DNA of 64,000 bases from BOG-1363 sp043775355 (lineage in GTDB: Bacteria > Planctomycetota > UBA11346), in contig JAYVSL010000007.1 of NCBI GenBank assembly GCA_043775355.1, positions 1 through 64,000 of the forward strand. Reading direction: 5' to 3'. Each line of letters opens with the position of its first letter. Positions within the stretch are counted from its first letter, which is position 1. The notes under the pieces are model-generated. The model was not told where the DNA came from and did not search any database. It saw nothing but the letters and a program-made list of their open reading frames with translations. Positions 8,305-17,920 of this stretch are shown in pieces. Made by a program: the position numbers and the translations under genes.

Positions 8305-10512
8305 TCAAACGGGTGCGCGCAGAATAACGATCCCGAGCGGCGGCAGCGTCAGTCGCAGGGTCGCGGCGAAGATGCCGTGCTGTTCATGACTGGTCTCAAT
8401 AACAGGCTGATTGGTAACTCCACTGCCACCGAAACGCTGCTCATCTGAATCGAGCAACACCGTCCAGCCGCCACGTTTTGGTACTCCAAGTGCATAGCCA
8501 TAGCGCGCCAATGGAGTGAAATTCAACGCGACCAAAATATCCGGTGCTCCTGGAGCTTTACGCATAAAGGCTAGCACGGATTCCTGACGATTTTCGCACT
8601 CCACCCACTGAAAACCATCACGGTGATCGTCGCGCACATGTAATGCCGGCTCACGGCTATATAACTTCAGTGCTTCGCCCAAGAAGACGCCCAGAGCCGC
8701 ACGGCCGGGTTCTTTCGCTTCATCCCAATCGACGCTGCGCTGCCAACCCCACTCGCGTCCCTGAGCAAACTCAGCGCCTTGGAACAACAATGGACGGCCA
8801 GGAATGGCCGCTTGGTAACCGTAGAGCAAACGCAATTGCGCTAGGCGTCGCCACCAGTCACCGCTCATCTTGTCGAGCAGAGATTTTTTCCCGTGCACCA
8901 CTTCATCATGCGACAACGGCAAAACCCACTTGTCGTCGTAGGCGTACCACTGGTGGAACGTAATCCAGTCGTGACAGCCGGCGCGCATCAGCGGATCCTC
9001 CGCTAAATACCGCAGCGTATCGTGCATCCATCCCATGTTCCATTTGAGATCGAAGCCGAGCCCCTGCATTTCGGTCGGAGCAGTAACCCCCTGCCACGCG
9101 GTGCTCTCTTCTGCAATCATCAGCACTCCAGCATGTTCCCGATGAACGGTGCTGGTCAGTTCCTGCAAAAAGCTAACCGCTTCAAGATTGGCGATGCCGC
9201 CTTGTTCATTCGCAACCCATTCGCCTTCTTCGCGATCGTAATTGCGGTACAGCATCGACGATACCGCATCAACGCGCAACGCATCAATGTGAAAGCGACG
9301 AATCCAATGCAGCGCAGCAGCGATCAGAAAATTGCGCACTTCCGGTCGACGAAAATTGAAGACATGCGTTCCCCAGGTGCGGTGTTCGCCTTCGCGCGGA
9401 TCTTCGTACTCAAAACAAGTACTGCCATCAAAGCGAGCGAGGGCGAAATCGTCTTTCGGAAAATGTCCTGGGACAAAATCGATAATCACGCCGATACCGG
9501 CGTCGTGACAACGATCGACGAAAATACGAAAATCATCCGGTGAACCGTGACGGCTGTTCGGCGCGTATTGGCCAGTGACCTGATAGCCCCATGAACCTTC
9601 GTAAGGATGTTGCGCTACTGGCAGAAGTTCGAGATGAGTAAAGCCAAACTGTTTACAGTGCGCGATCAGTTGATCAGCCAACACTCGGTAATTTGGCCAG
9701 GTATCGCCAGGTTCAGGACCACGCTGCCAGCTACCAAGATGGCATTCGTAAATTGCCATCGGCCGTTCAAGATGCGGCCTGATGCGGCGATCAGCCAGCC
9801 AGCTCGCATCATTCCAACGATAGGCATCCGTTGGCGCGACAACGCTCGCCGTCGCCGGAGGTAATTCCGCCGTCGCGGCAAAAGGATCTGCTTTTACCCG
9901 CAATTCTCCGCTCTTCGTTCTGATTTCAAACTTGTAACGTGCTCCTGCACCGACGCCGGGAATAAATAATTCCCACACTCCAACCGACGAACGTGGACGC
10001 ATCGGATGCCAACGACCATCAAATGCATTCCAATCACCAACAACTGAAACACGTTCAGCATTCGGAGCCCACACGGCAAAGCGTACGCCACTGACGCCAT
10101 CAATAGTGATGAGGTGAGCACCCAACATATCGCCAAGATGCAGATGACGACCAGCCTGGAACAGGCCAAGATCAAACTCCGCTAACTGCGGCCCGTAAGA
10201 ATAAGCGTCATGCACCAGCTCGCTCTTTGTTTCGTCCTGCTGTTTTCCCTCGCCCTGCCGTTGAACCTGCAAGGTGTAAGCGAACGGTTCGCTGCGCCCA
10301 GGAATGCGGCCTTCGAACAAACCATCAGTCGCCATGCGGGTGAGGACGACTGGCTTGCTGCCATCTACGGGAACGAGCGTGACTTTTTCTGCCTGGCGAA
10401 GCCAGATCCGCGCCCACAACGCATCACCTTCACGATGCAATCCTAACAACGAAAACGGATCACGAATTCGCGCGTCGAGCAATGCGGCAATCGTGTCAGG
10501 GTTCAGCGGCAT
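8305..10512 (-). CDS. glgB: 1,4-alpha-glucan branching enzyme
   Basis: The protein is 735 residues. An N-terminal GlgB-specific domain is followed by a CBM48 module (~125-220, FAVWAPNAERVSVVGDWN) and a GH13 catalytic barrel. GH13 landmarks are DFVPGHFPKDDFALARFDG, the nucleophile in DALRVDAVSSM (~D415), the acid/base in IAEEST and the third acid in LSHDEVVHGKKSLL. It introduces alpha-1,6 branches into glycogen. The start MPLNPDTIAALLDAR at 10512 is preferred over a 30-residue longer reading that overlaps mreB. It starts 13 nt after the mreB stop, so the two genes probably share a transcript; no other glycogen gene is present here. Confidence 0.95.
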   Translation of the reverse strand: MPLNPDTIAALLDARIRDPFSLLGLHREGDALWARIWLRQAEKVTLVPVDGSKPVVLTRMATDGLFEGRIPGRSEPFAYTLQVQRQGEGKQQDETKSELVHDAYSYGPQLAEFDLGLFQAGRHLHLGDMLGAHLITIDGVSGVRFAVWAPNAERVSVVGDWNAFDGRWHPMRPRSSVGVWELFIPGVGAGARYKFEIRTKSGELRVKADPFAATAELPPATASVVAPTDAYRWNDASWLADRRIRPHLERPMAIYECHLGSWQRGPEPGDTWPNYRVLADQLIAHCKQFGFTHLELLPVAQHPYEGSWGYQVTGQYAPNSRHGSPDDFRIFVDRCHDAGIGVIIDFVPGHFPKDDFALARFDGSTCFEYEDPREGEHRTWGTHVFNFRRPEVRNFLIAAALHWIRRFHIDALRVDAVSSMLYRNYDREEGEWVANEQGGIANLEAVSFLQELTSTVHREHAGVLMIAEESTAWQGVTAPTEMQGLGFDLKWNMGWMHDTLRYLAEDPLMRAGCHDWITFHQWYAYDDKWVLPLSHDEVVHGKKSLLDKMSGDWWRRLAQLRLLYGYQAAIPGRPLLFQGAEFAQGREWGWQRSVDWDEAKEPGRAALGVFLGEALKLYSREPALHVRDDHRDGFQWVECENRQESVLAFMRKAPGAPDILVALNFTPLARYGYALGVPKRGGWTVLLDSDEQRFGGSGVTNQPVIETSHEQHGIFAATLRLTLPPLGIVILRAPV

Positions 10513-10525
10513 GGTGCGGCCGACC

Positions 10526-11578
10526 TTAGTGGTCGGTGCCCAACTCCAAGATTTGCTGAACCGCATCCAGGTCGTCCAACAACGCCGCACAACCACGCGC
10601 AACCGAAGTCATGGGATCTTGCGCCATACGCACGGGCAGACCGGTTTCACGCGACAAGAGTTCTGGCAGGCCCTTCAGTAATGCGGTGCCACCGGCCAAA
10701 CAAATGCCACGCTCCATTAAATCTGCTGCTAATTCGGGTTGAGTACGTTCTAGCACCATTTTCACCGAGTTCACAATCGCCATGAGCTGCGGCTTCAGCG
10801 CTTCGTAAATTTCATTGGCGGTAATTTCAATCGCCCGTGGCATGCCCGTGCGCATGTCACGTCCACGAATCGACATGCGAATTTCTTCAGCCGGTGCCAA
10901 AGCGCAGCCAATCTGATGCTTTACGGATTCGGCGGTGTTTTCACCGACCACCACATTATATTCGGTCTTAATATATTTCACGATGCTCATCGATAATTCG
11001 TCACCCGCCACGCGCACCGATTCTGATGCGACGATGCCCGCCAACGAAATGACGGCGACTTCGGTCGTACCGGCGCCGATATCGACAATCATCGAGCCGA
11101 TGGGATCAGCAAACGGCAGGCCCGCGCCGATGGCAGAAGCCATTGGTTTAGGAATGAGAAATACTTTTCGCGCACCAGCGCTCATCGCACTGTTCGTCAC
11201 CGCGCGTTTTTCCACTTCGTTGATGCCTGATGGCACCGCGATCACCACCCGTGGACGGAATGGGCCGCGCCGACCATGCGTGCGACGAATAAAATAACGC
11301 AACATCGCTTCGGTAATTTCGAAATCAGCAATGACTCCGTCCTTCATCGGGCGAACCACTTCGATGTGCCCAGGATTCTTTCCGAGCATAATTTTAGCTT
11401 GTTCACCAACGGCATCGCCGTCCGACATCACCTGCTTGGTACCTTTTTTGACCGCGACAACGCTGGGTTCCGAAAGTACCACTCCCCGACCTTGGACCGC
11501 CACCAACGTGTTGGCAGTGCCGAGATCGATTCCCAGATCGAGACTGAACATACCGATGAAACGATCGACCCAGCTCAT
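10526..11578 (-). CDS. mreB: Rod shape-determining actin homolog MreB
   Basis: The protein is 350 residues, the usual length. It has the phosphate-1 loop DLGIDLGTANTLV, the connecting region VVRPMKDGVIADFE, phosphate-2 VDIGAGTTEVAVISL and the adenosine motif CLAGGTALLKGLPE. A short amphipathic N-terminus (MSWVDRFIGMF) would bind the inner face of the membrane. MreB filaments guide lateral wall synthesis. mreC and mreD do not follow; glgB does. The gene is divergent from the crotonase gene, with ~200 nt between them. Confidence 0.95.
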   Translation of the reverse strand: MSWVDRFIGMFSLDLGIDLGTANTLVAVQGRGVVLSEPSVVAVKKGTKQVMSDGDAVGEQAKIMLGKNPGHIEVVRPMKDGVIADFEITEAMLRYFIRRTHGRRGPFRPRVVIAVPSGINEVEKRAVTNSAMSAGARKVFLIPKPMASAIGAGLPFADPIGSMIVDIGAGTTEVAVISLAGIVASESVRVAGDELSMSIVKYIKTEYNVVVGENTAESVKHQIGCALAPAEEIRMSIRGRDMRTGMPRAIEITANEIYEALKPQLMAIVNSVKMVLERTQPELAADLMERGICLAGGTALLKGLPELLSRETGLPVRMAQDPMTSVARGCAALLDDLDAVQQILELGTDH

Positions 11579-11780
11579 GTAGGCGAGGACCGTAGAGCCA
11601 AGACCTCAAGGCGCAACCAGGGGACCATTTGAGGGTTAGTAGGTTTGCTTGCCGTCGACCGATCACCGATGATCCGTTGTACAAGCTTAGCGAGGCGTTT
11701 GTCCTGAGCGTACTTGTTTGAGGTATTGATCACCGTCACCACCCATCGCACGGATGCTGGGGTTTGGGCAAGGCCCCATT

Positions 11781-12521
11781 ATGGCTACTGTTAGCATCCG
11801 TCGAATCCGCGTCGAACGTCACTCGCGCTACCTGCGTTTGTGTCTGAGCCGACCAGATCGTTATAATGCGATCGATGTCGCAACGCTCCGCGGACTGGCC
11901 AGCTTACTTGATGAAGCTCGTCATGATTCCGTACCGCTTATTATCAGTGGTGACGCCAACCTGTTTTCGGTCGGCGCAGACATTAACGAATTATCCACCC
12001 TGACCGCCCAACAAGCAGTCACTTATAGTCAACTCGGCCATCAAGTGATTGAAGCGCTTGAAGCTTGGCCTGGAGTGACCATCGCGCACTTGTCTGGGTA
12101 CGCGTTAGGGGCCGGACTCGAATTGGCGCTTGGCTGCGATATTATCACGGCGAATTCTGATATCCGTATCGGGCTTCCAGGCTTAGCCTGGGCTCTCGTG
12201 CCATGCATGGGCGGACTTCGCCGTATGGCTTGCCGAGTCGGTGAACGTTTTTCTTCAGAACTTTTCCTGCAAGGCGCCATGTTGGGCTCAGAGCAATCAC
12301 TACGCGAGCATCTTATTGATCGCATCATCAATGACGAACAACACGTGGTTACGCTGGCCCGCGAAATGAGCGAATACAGCCCTGCTGCGGTGCGCGCGAT
12401 TCGTTCACTACGTTTAGGGCGACAAGGCCATATCGACGCTGGTACCGGATCCCGTATGTTCTCGCTACCCTTCGCCAGCGGCGAATGTCAGCGACGGTTG
12501 AAGGCGTTGCTTACGACCTAA
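11781..12521 (+). CDS. Enoyl-CoA hydratase/isomerase family protein with altered active site
   Basis: The protein is a 246-residue crotonase fold. Visible are the CoA-binding segment RPDRYNAID, the oxyanion-hole region FSVGADINEL and SGYALGAGLELALGCDI. The first catalytic Glu position (GLELAL) is kept. The second, normally G-x-P-E in enoyl-CoA hydratases, reads GLPGLAWALVP, so Glu is replaced by Gly. Classical hydration is therefore doubtful; isomerase, hydrolase, decarboxylase or another crotonase activity is possible. MATVSIRRI at 11781 was chosen as start over an upstream ATG at 11754. The gene stands alone, ending at a strong terminator. Confidence 0.82.
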   Translation: MATVSIRRIRVERHSRYLRLCLSRPDRYNAIDVATLRGLASLLDEARHDSVPLIISGDANLFSVGADINELSTLTAQQAVTYSQLGHQVIEALEAWPGVTIAHLSGYALGAGLELALGCDIITANSDIRIGLPGLAWALVPCMGGLRRMACRVGERFSSELFLQGAMLGSEQSLREHLIDRIINDEQHVVTLAREMSEYSPAAVRAIRSLRLGRQGHIDAGTGSRMFSLPFASGECQRRLKALLTT

Positions 12522-12567
12522 TGCGAGCGACGTCGTCATCATCTCCACCATCTTGAAAAACACAAAA

Positions 12568-12604
12568 AAAGCACCCCATCCAAAATGGATGGGGTGCTTT
12601 TGAC
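12568..12604. terminator. Bidirectional intrinsic terminator
   Basis: A perfect 15-bp stem (12568-12582 with 12586-12600) around a 3-nt AAA loop, with an A-run on one side and TTTT on the other. It separates the convergent crotonase gene and rplT and can serve both strands. Confidence 0.9.
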
Positions 12605-12645
12605 ATTTTATTTTACCTGCTGTGCGCAGATAAAACACGTTTACA

Positions 12646-13026
12646 TTAAATCAATTTTCCCGCAGCAACGAGAGCAGCCTTAGCCTGCTTCACCACATCG
12701 GCAAATGCCGTTGGCTGGTGAATAGCGAGTTCGCTCAGTTGCTTACGATCGAGGCGAATATCAGCGAGCTGTAAGCCAGCGATCAAACGACTGTACGGAA
12801 TGCCCGCTTCGCCCATACCACGGCACGAAATGCTGATACGGCGGATCCACAAAGCGCGGAACTCACGCTTCTTTTCCTTACGATTGCGGAAGCCCATCTG
12901 CTCTGCACGCATGACGGCTTCGCAAGCGACGGTGTACATCTTGCGACGACCGCTGTAGTAGCCCTTGGCTTTCTTCAGCAGTCGCAGTTTAGAACGATGA
13001 CGGGCGGCTCCATTAGTTGCGCGCAT
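12646..13026 (-). CDS. rplT: 50S ribosomal protein L20 (bL20)
   Basis: The protein is 126 residues, highly basic, with canonical L20 segments: HRSKLRLLKKAKGYYSGR, FRNRKEKKREFRALWIRRIS and YSRLIAGLQLADIRLDRKQL. It binds 23S rRNA early in 50S assembly and in many bacteria represses its own operon. It follows rpmI by 171 nt, an unusually long gap for this pair; the gap holds no ORF of note. infC, the usual first gene, is not upstream. Confidence 0.97.
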   Translation of the reverse strand: MRATNGAARHRSKLRLLKKAKGYYSGRRKMYTVACEAVMRAEQMGFRNRKEKKREFRALWIRRISISCRGMGEAGIPYSRLIAGLQLADIRLDRKQLSELAIHQPTAFADVVKQAKAALVAAGKLI

Positions 13027-13197
13027 GGGATATACCTTTCATGACAGCCCGGCGCCGATGTGGCTGGCGGGGAGGCGTTTTATGCCTACTTGGGTTGATT
13101 CAGAAATCGCTGACGAAGCCGAAGCTTCGCCAACGCTGAGGGAACTGATCTCGCCATATCTGATAAATCAGGGCTCGATCAGTTGAGGGTTGATTGC

Positions 13198-13404
13198 TTA
13201 AGGTTGACCCATGAGCAAGGCGTAACGCGCACGGCGGGTATAGCCTGGGGTCGTGGTCGTCGCTTTCTTTGACAAGTTGCGGCGACGCTTTGGGCTGCGG
13301 TTGGTCAGCAAGTGACGAACTCCGCACTGCGTACGCAAGATCTTGCCCGTTGGCGTGATACGAAAACGGCGCTTCGACGCTTTGTGGCTCTTCATCTTGG
13401 GCAT
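13198..13404 (-). CDS. rpmI: 50S ribosomal protein L35 (bL35)
   Basis: The protein is 68 residues, beginning MPKMKSHKASKRRF, with the bL35 core KRRFRITPTGKI and LLTNRSPKRRRNL. The Shine-Dalgarno AAGGA lies just upstream of the ATG. It is the first gene of the local rpmI-rplT unit. The preceding 149 nt separate it from a codirectional phosphodiesterase gene and probably hold its promoter; I could not assign convincing -35/-10 boxes. Confidence 0.96.
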   Translation of the reverse strand: MPKMKSHKASKRRFRITPTGKILRTQCGVRHLLTNRSPKRRRNLSKKATTTTPGYTRRARYALLMGQP

Positions 13405-13553
13405 GACATCATCCTTGGCACAGTTGGCCGCTAGCAGGGAGCGCGGAAGATAGTGGCGCGGTTAGACTTGCAAGGGTTGGCCTGGGCAAAGTTGCGGTCG
13501 TCGACATATCACGACGCAGCAAACTGTGCTCAACGTAGCGATAAATGGCGAGA

Positions 13554-14342
13554 TCAACGACCCACGAGCAGTCGGTCGCCTAAATGCTGACCAAGCTGCG
13601 GGATGTCGAGAATCATCTTCCGGGTCTTTTCAATATCGTAGGCGACTCGGCGCCATTCCACTGATTCACCGTCAAAAATCACATAACATGAACGCGGATC
13701 ACCATCGCGCGGCTGACCAACGCTGCCAACGTTGATGATGGTTTTGCGTGGATCCATGGTCCAGCGATAGTCCAAACCTTTGATACCGTGCCACACCATG
13801 TCGTTGCCGGTCACGACTCCAGGGCGATGGGTATGACCAATAAAGCAGGTGTGTTGAACCAGCGCGAAGTTCTCATCAAGCAGTTGCTTGGGGTCTTCGC
13901 CTAAAAAAGTGCGACCAAGGGTGTGTTCTTCCAGGATGTATTCTTCGAGGTGATTCCGCGGACTAGCGTGCACGTAAAGAACATCGCCTTCGGAAAAACT
14001 GGTCGGCAGATCGCGCAGCCATTTGTAGCGTTTTCGTTTGCCGAACCATGAAAACATGCTGGAACGAATTTTTTGATTGGTCCACAATGCCGCAGCGCGG
14101 GCCTCAGCGTTAAAGCCGATTGGCTCGTGAATTGCCGCGTGATCATGATTTCCGGCGATGACTTTGCCTTCTTCGCACACGTCAAGAATGGTGCGCATGG
14201 CATCGACGGGTTCGGGACCATAGCCGACTACGTCGCCAAGGCAGTAAATCGCATCCACACGCTGTTGATCGATGTCCGCCAACACATTGTTGAGGGCGGG
14301 CATGTTACTGTGAATGTCGCTGATGATGGCAATTCGCCGCAT
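13554..14342 (-). CDS. Metallophosphoesterase (calcineurin-like, YfcE/ApaH-type)
   Basis: The protein has 262 residues. Metal-binding motifs of the calcineurin-like superfamily appear in order: SDIHSN (D-x-H) at the N-terminus, GDVVGYGPEP (GD), GNHDHA (GNHD), then VHASPR and GHTHRPG (GHTH). It hydrolyses a phosphoester with two bound metals; the substrate (nucleotide, phosphodiester or phosphoprotein) cannot be read from the sequence. The start MRRIAIISDIHSN at 14342 is preferred over the ORF limit at 14420. The gene lies between flgL and rpmI on the same strand. Confidence 0.85.
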   Translation of the reverse strand: MRRIAIISDIHSNMPALNNVLADIDQQRVDAIYCLGDVVGYGPEPVDAMRTILDVCEEGKVIAGNHDHAAIHEPIGFNAEARAAALWTNQKIRSSMFSWFGKRKRYKWLRDLPTSFSEGDVLYVHASPRNHLEEYILEEHTLGRTFLGEDPKQLLDENFALVQHTCFIGHTHRPGVVTGNDMVWHGIKGLDYRWTMDPRKTIINVGSVGQPRDGDPRSCYVIFDGESVEWRRVAYDIEKTRKMILDIPQLGQHLGDRLLVGR

Positions 14343-14450
14343 GCTGGTTGAACTTATACAAGGCCTGTCCACTAAGCACCATAGCAAATCCAGCGAGCGG
14401 TTTCCGCTGATTGGTGACACTCCTGTTCTTGGTCTGCGAGCGCTTGCAGA

Positions 14451-15344
14451 TCAGAGGAAATCGAGCAAGGACGGGCGTAGAACCTTTGCTCCGGCTTTCA
14501 ACCCAGCCTCCAACGCCACCTGTGCCAGCTGCATCTGAGAGATAATCTCTGGAAAATCAGCATCTTCAGCCGCGCTGACCAAGCCATCGAGGTTCACCTT
14601 GGCTGATTCCAGTTGATTGCGAGCTAACTCCAGCCGCTGTTCCGTACCACCAAGCGCACCATGGAGATCATTTAGATGCGAATGAGCGTCATCGACGGTT
14701 TGCACGAGTCCGGTAATCTTGGACGCATCGTTCGCACGCAGCGCGTCACGCAAATCCACCAACGAACCAAAAATGTCGACCTGCTGTTTGAACAACGTGT
14801 TGCCATCTTGGTTCACATTCACTTGTGAGCCTGGGCCAACCTGAACTTCGAAAGTGTCAAGATTGCCTTGGTAATCCACCGTCGTGCCATCAGCGCTGCG
14901 GACAAATGGTTGGGTAAAAGTCGCCGTGCCTGAAAAAAGATAGCGACCGTCATGAACCGTGTTGGCAAGATCCACCAAGCGCGTCAATAATGAATCGACA
15001 CTTTGTCCCAGCGCTTTTCGACTAGCTGCATCTTGGGTGCCGTTGGCTCCTTGTACGGCTAATGATTTGGCATCATCAAGCACCTGCGACATTTGTTCCA
15101 TCGCAGAGTCACTGGCAGTAATAAACGAATCGCCTTTGGAAATATTGTCGAGATACTTGGTCGTCTGCATGGATTCCGCTCGATAACGCAGCGCTGAACG
15201 CGCCGCACCCGGATCGTCACTGACTTGATTGATGCGCTTACCAGAGGAAAGTTGTTCCTGATAATTCGCCAATCGTGCAATGGTCCGCTGGTTGTCTGCC
15301 AGGACCGTATTATTGATAGCATTGATAGTAACGCGTTCAGACAT
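14451..15344 (-). CDS. flgL: Flagellar hook-filament junction protein FlgL (HAP3)
   Basis: The protein has 297 residues. The N-terminal flagellin-like coil (VTINAINNTVLADNQRTI, then QEQLSSGKRINQVSDDP) and the C-terminal coil (ARNQLESAKVNLDGLVSAAE) enclose a middle beta domain, as in FlgL/flagellin. The NQVSDDP motif distinguishes it from flagellin-type GKRI..AADD only loosely; its position after flgK settles the call. It is exported by the flagellar type III apparatus and sits between HAP1 and the filament. AGGAGA precedes the ATG; the gap to flgK is 23 nt. Confidence 0.93.
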   Translation of the reverse strand: MSERVTINAINNTVLADNQRTIARLANYQEQLSSGKRINQVSDDPGAARSALRYRAESMQTTKYLDNISKGDSFITASDSAMEQMSQVLDDAKSLAVQGANGTQDAASRKALGQSVDSLLTRLVDLANTVHDGRYLFSGTATFTQPFVRSADGTTVDYQGNLDTFEVQVGPGSQVNVNQDGNTLFKQQVDIFGSLVDLRDALRANDASKITGLVQTVDDAHSHLNDLHGALGGTEQRLELARNQLESAKVNLDGLVSAAEDADFPEIISQMQLAQVALEAGLKAGAKVLRPSLLDFL

Positions 15345-15367
15345 GATGTTCTCCTACGCTGAAAGGG

Positions 15368-17818
15368 TCAGCGCACCAGATCCAGCAAAGTGGTGATATT
15401 TTCTTTTGCGGTGGTGATAATGCGCGCTGAGGCCGTGTAGGCTTGCTGCATCAGAATGAGGTTTGCGACTTCCTCATCAATCGAGACGCCGCTCGTTTGT
15501 TGACGTTGATTCTCCAACGCCGTGCCCAAGGCTTGTTGATTATCTTTCAACCGTTTGGTGTCAGCGACGCGAACTCCCAGGCCAGTGATGGTGGTATGAT
15601 AAAAATCTTCCAGCGTACTCTTCCCATCGCCAAATATGCGGTCCTGTCGAATAGCGCTCATATTCCGCAGATTAGAATTGTCCCCCTCTGAACGCGAGGA
15701 AGCGATACCCAAGCGATTCGGATCTTTGCGCAACTCCTCGCTAACCGACAACGTCGATGCGCTATCACCACTAAACATGGTGTTAATACCAAGCGCGGGC
15801 AAAAGTCGCGCTTGGTCCGGTTCCGCGTCCACGGTGAACGACACTTCATTCCCTGGAGTGCTGAGTGTCCCAGCTCCAAAAACCGCATAAACGCCGTCGG
15901 CGATTTGCACGGGTGAACCTGCCTTCATTTTGTCGTCGAGCACCCGTTGAATGGTTTGCGCAACCGGCGCATCTGCTGGACCGCTGAAATACGAAAACTC
16001 AACCAGCGGCGCACCCGTCGTGGCACCGATCGTGCCACTGGTAATAACTCGCATCGACCAGTCTTGCCCTGGGGCAAAGCTTACCGCACCCGTATAACGA
16101 CCTGAAATTTTCAACGTCGCATCACCCTGCGTCCATTCCTGCACCTGGGTTTTACTTCCTCCAAACGCGGTTCCCGTGCTATCGAAGTCGACTGAAAATT
16201 GTTCGCCGTTGTGATAATTCGATGCGACCGGAGTCAGCGTCAGGCCCAATGATCCAATCACCCCAGCGCCACCACCAAGCGCTAAAGAAGCTCCGTAGGG
16301 CTGTGAAGAACCATCGATCGCACTCTGTACGCTGGCTTGCAACGTATTGCCAACCACGGTGAAAACCACGCGTTGGTTCGCCAAATTCAGATCAGTTCCC
16401 GACACGGTGGTCGCACCACTCGTCCAGGCGCCAGTGGTTGGAGCCAGATCAAGCGCTGCACTGAAGTCGATCGATTTGCCGCCTGCTGCTGAGAGTTCGA
16501 GACGATAGCCGCCATCAATCGGCACCTTGCGCGCCGTGACGTTATGAATGCCACCCGCATTGGATGGGTACAACGTAAAGCCGCCGGAGGGAGTCGATCT
16601 GCCCGTGTTGATCGCCGAGACGATGTCATCAAGCGAACGAACTCCGCCGCCCGTCGCGGGATCGTAACGGAGCGTGTATTTCTCCGCCGTTTTCGTGGTC
16701 GGATCATACACATTAATGGTTAAGTTACGGGCCACGTCGTTACCGTTGGCGTCAGTAAAACTTGGTAAAAATGCAGATGACAACCCAGGCGTTCCTGATT
16801 CCCCTTTCACTTGCAAAATACTATCAAGATTCGTCGCTGTGAGCGAACCATCGATCGCGTTCTCGGAAGTGAATGCACTCGCACGAAAAGCGTTATTCGT
16901 ACCGGTGGATTGTCGCGCGTTCATTTCGAGCGCTAAGGTCGTGCTTACGGTATTGATATCATCGATTAAACCAGGAATAATTCGTTGATGAAGATCCAGC
17001 ACGGCACCAATACCGCCGCCAGTAGCGCTGATACCAACCTTATTCGATGCCAGCAGGGTCAATGAGCCATCTGGCTGCGAACCCACTGACAATTGCTCTG
17101 CATAATCACGACCGACCAACAACGTACCACCCGAGTCGATCATCACCGAGCTATCCGCAAGATTATGCCGCACGCGAAGATCCAAATGCTCAGACAGTTG
17201 ATTGATCAGCGAATCGCGTCGATCAAGCAGATCATTGGGGTTATTGCCGGTTAAGCTCAGGTCGCGGATTTGTTGATTAATACCGGAAATCTGCGTAGTC
17301 AGATTGTTGACCTCAGAAACCTCTGATTCCAAACTACCACGAAGATCATCGCGCAAATTTTGCAGACGATCGCCCAATCCGTTCATAGTCGAAGTAAAGG
17401 TCCCCATTTGTGCAACAACACTACTACGCAACGCGGTAGACTCTGGGTTATTCGAAAGATCTTCAAAACTCGAAAAAAGAGTATTGATCGTCGCCGAAAG
17501 TCCGGTGTCGCCAGGCTCATTGAAGGTTTGTTCTGCTGCCGTTAACGTTTGATCTAAGGCGCCAAGACGTTTGGTTTCACTTTGGGACTGACGAAGCCGC
17601 TCAATGATTAAATCGTTCGCTACACGTTTGATCGCGTCGACCGTAACGCCGCGCCCGATTTGACCGAGGGCCACATTTTCAGGCGAGTTTGCCGCCAGAT
17701 CGGCCCGCTGCCGAGTATATCCCGGAGTGGTCGCGTTAGCGATATTATGACTCGCTACCTCAATCGCCCGTTGGTGCGCTTGAAGTCCCGATAAGCCGAT
17801 CAGCATGGAATCAGGCAT
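15368..17818 (-). CDS. flgK: Flagellar hook-associated protein FlgK (HAP1), extended
   Basis: The protein is 816 residues against ~550 in enterics. The N-terminus MLIGLSGLQAHQRAIEVASH followed by NIANATTPGYTRQRADL is the axial rod/hook-protein signature. The C-terminus (SGVSIDEEVANLILMQQAYT, then ASARIITTAKE) is the matching coil. The additional ~260 residues lie in a Gly/Ser/Thr-rich central beta region that would form a surface domain. It follows a terminator that closes the flgN unit and has its own sigma-54 promoter match and an SD (CGGAGG) before the ATG. Confidence 0.95.
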   Translation of the reverse strand: MPDSMLIGLSGLQAHQRAIEVASHNIANATTPGYTRQRADLAANSPENVALGQIGRGVTVDAIKRVANDLIIERLRQSQSETKRLGALDQTLTAAEQTFNEPGDTGLSATINTLFSSFEDLSNNPESTALRSSVVAQMGTFTSTMNGLGDRLQNLRDDLRGSLESEVSEVNNLTTQISGINQQIRDLSLTGNNPNDLLDRRDSLINQLSEHLDLRVRHNLADSSVMIDSGGTLLVGRDYAEQLSVGSQPDGSLTLLASNKVGISATGGGIGAVLDLHQRIIPGLIDDINTVSTTLALEMNARQSTGTNNAFRASAFTSENAIDGSLTATNLDSILQVKGESGTPGLSSAFLPSFTDANGNDVARNLTINVYDPTTKTAEKYTLRYDPATGGGVRSLDDIVSAINTGRSTPSGGFTLYPSNAGGIHNVTARKVPIDGGYRLELSAAGGKSIDFSAALDLAPTTGAWTSGATTVSGTDLNLANQRVVFTVVGNTLQASVQSAIDGSSQPYGASLALGGGAGVIGSLGLTLTPVASNYHNGEQFSVDFDSTGTAFGGSKTQVQEWTQGDATLKISGRYTGAVSFAPGQDWSMRVITSGTIGATTGAPLVEFSYFSGPADAPVAQTIQRVLDDKMKAGSPVQIADGVYAVFGAGTLSTPGNEVSFTVDAEPDQARLLPALGINTMFSGDSASTLSVSEELRKDPNRLGIASSRSEGDNSNLRNMSAIRQDRIFGDGKSTLEDFYHTTITGLGVRVADTKRLKDNQQALGTALENQRQQTSGVSIDEEVANLILMQQAYTASARIITTAKENITTLLDLVR

Positions 17819-17848
17819 AGTGCCTCCGGAGTGTTCTCAGAGGTACAA

Positions 17849-17864
17849 CGCACACTCCGTGCCT
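17849..17864 (-). promoter_or_regulatory. Sigma-54 (-24/-12) promoter of flgK-flgL
   Basis: Minus strand reads AGGCACGGAGTGTGCG, against the consensus TGGCACG-N4-TTGC. The GG and GC pairs are kept with 10-nt spacing. The predicted transcript starts about 20 nt before the flgK ATG. Confidence 0.65.
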
Positions 17865-17920
17865 ATTCATCTGTTAGCTGTTTGATTGCCAATCGTGGGT
17901 AAACCGCACGAAACGATGGC

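Noticed and set aside
13027..13197. Ribosomal leader (L20-binding) structure in the rpmI-rplT gap
   Set aside because: No 23S-rRNA-like helix could be picked out by eye; the gap length is noted but the claim is not supported.
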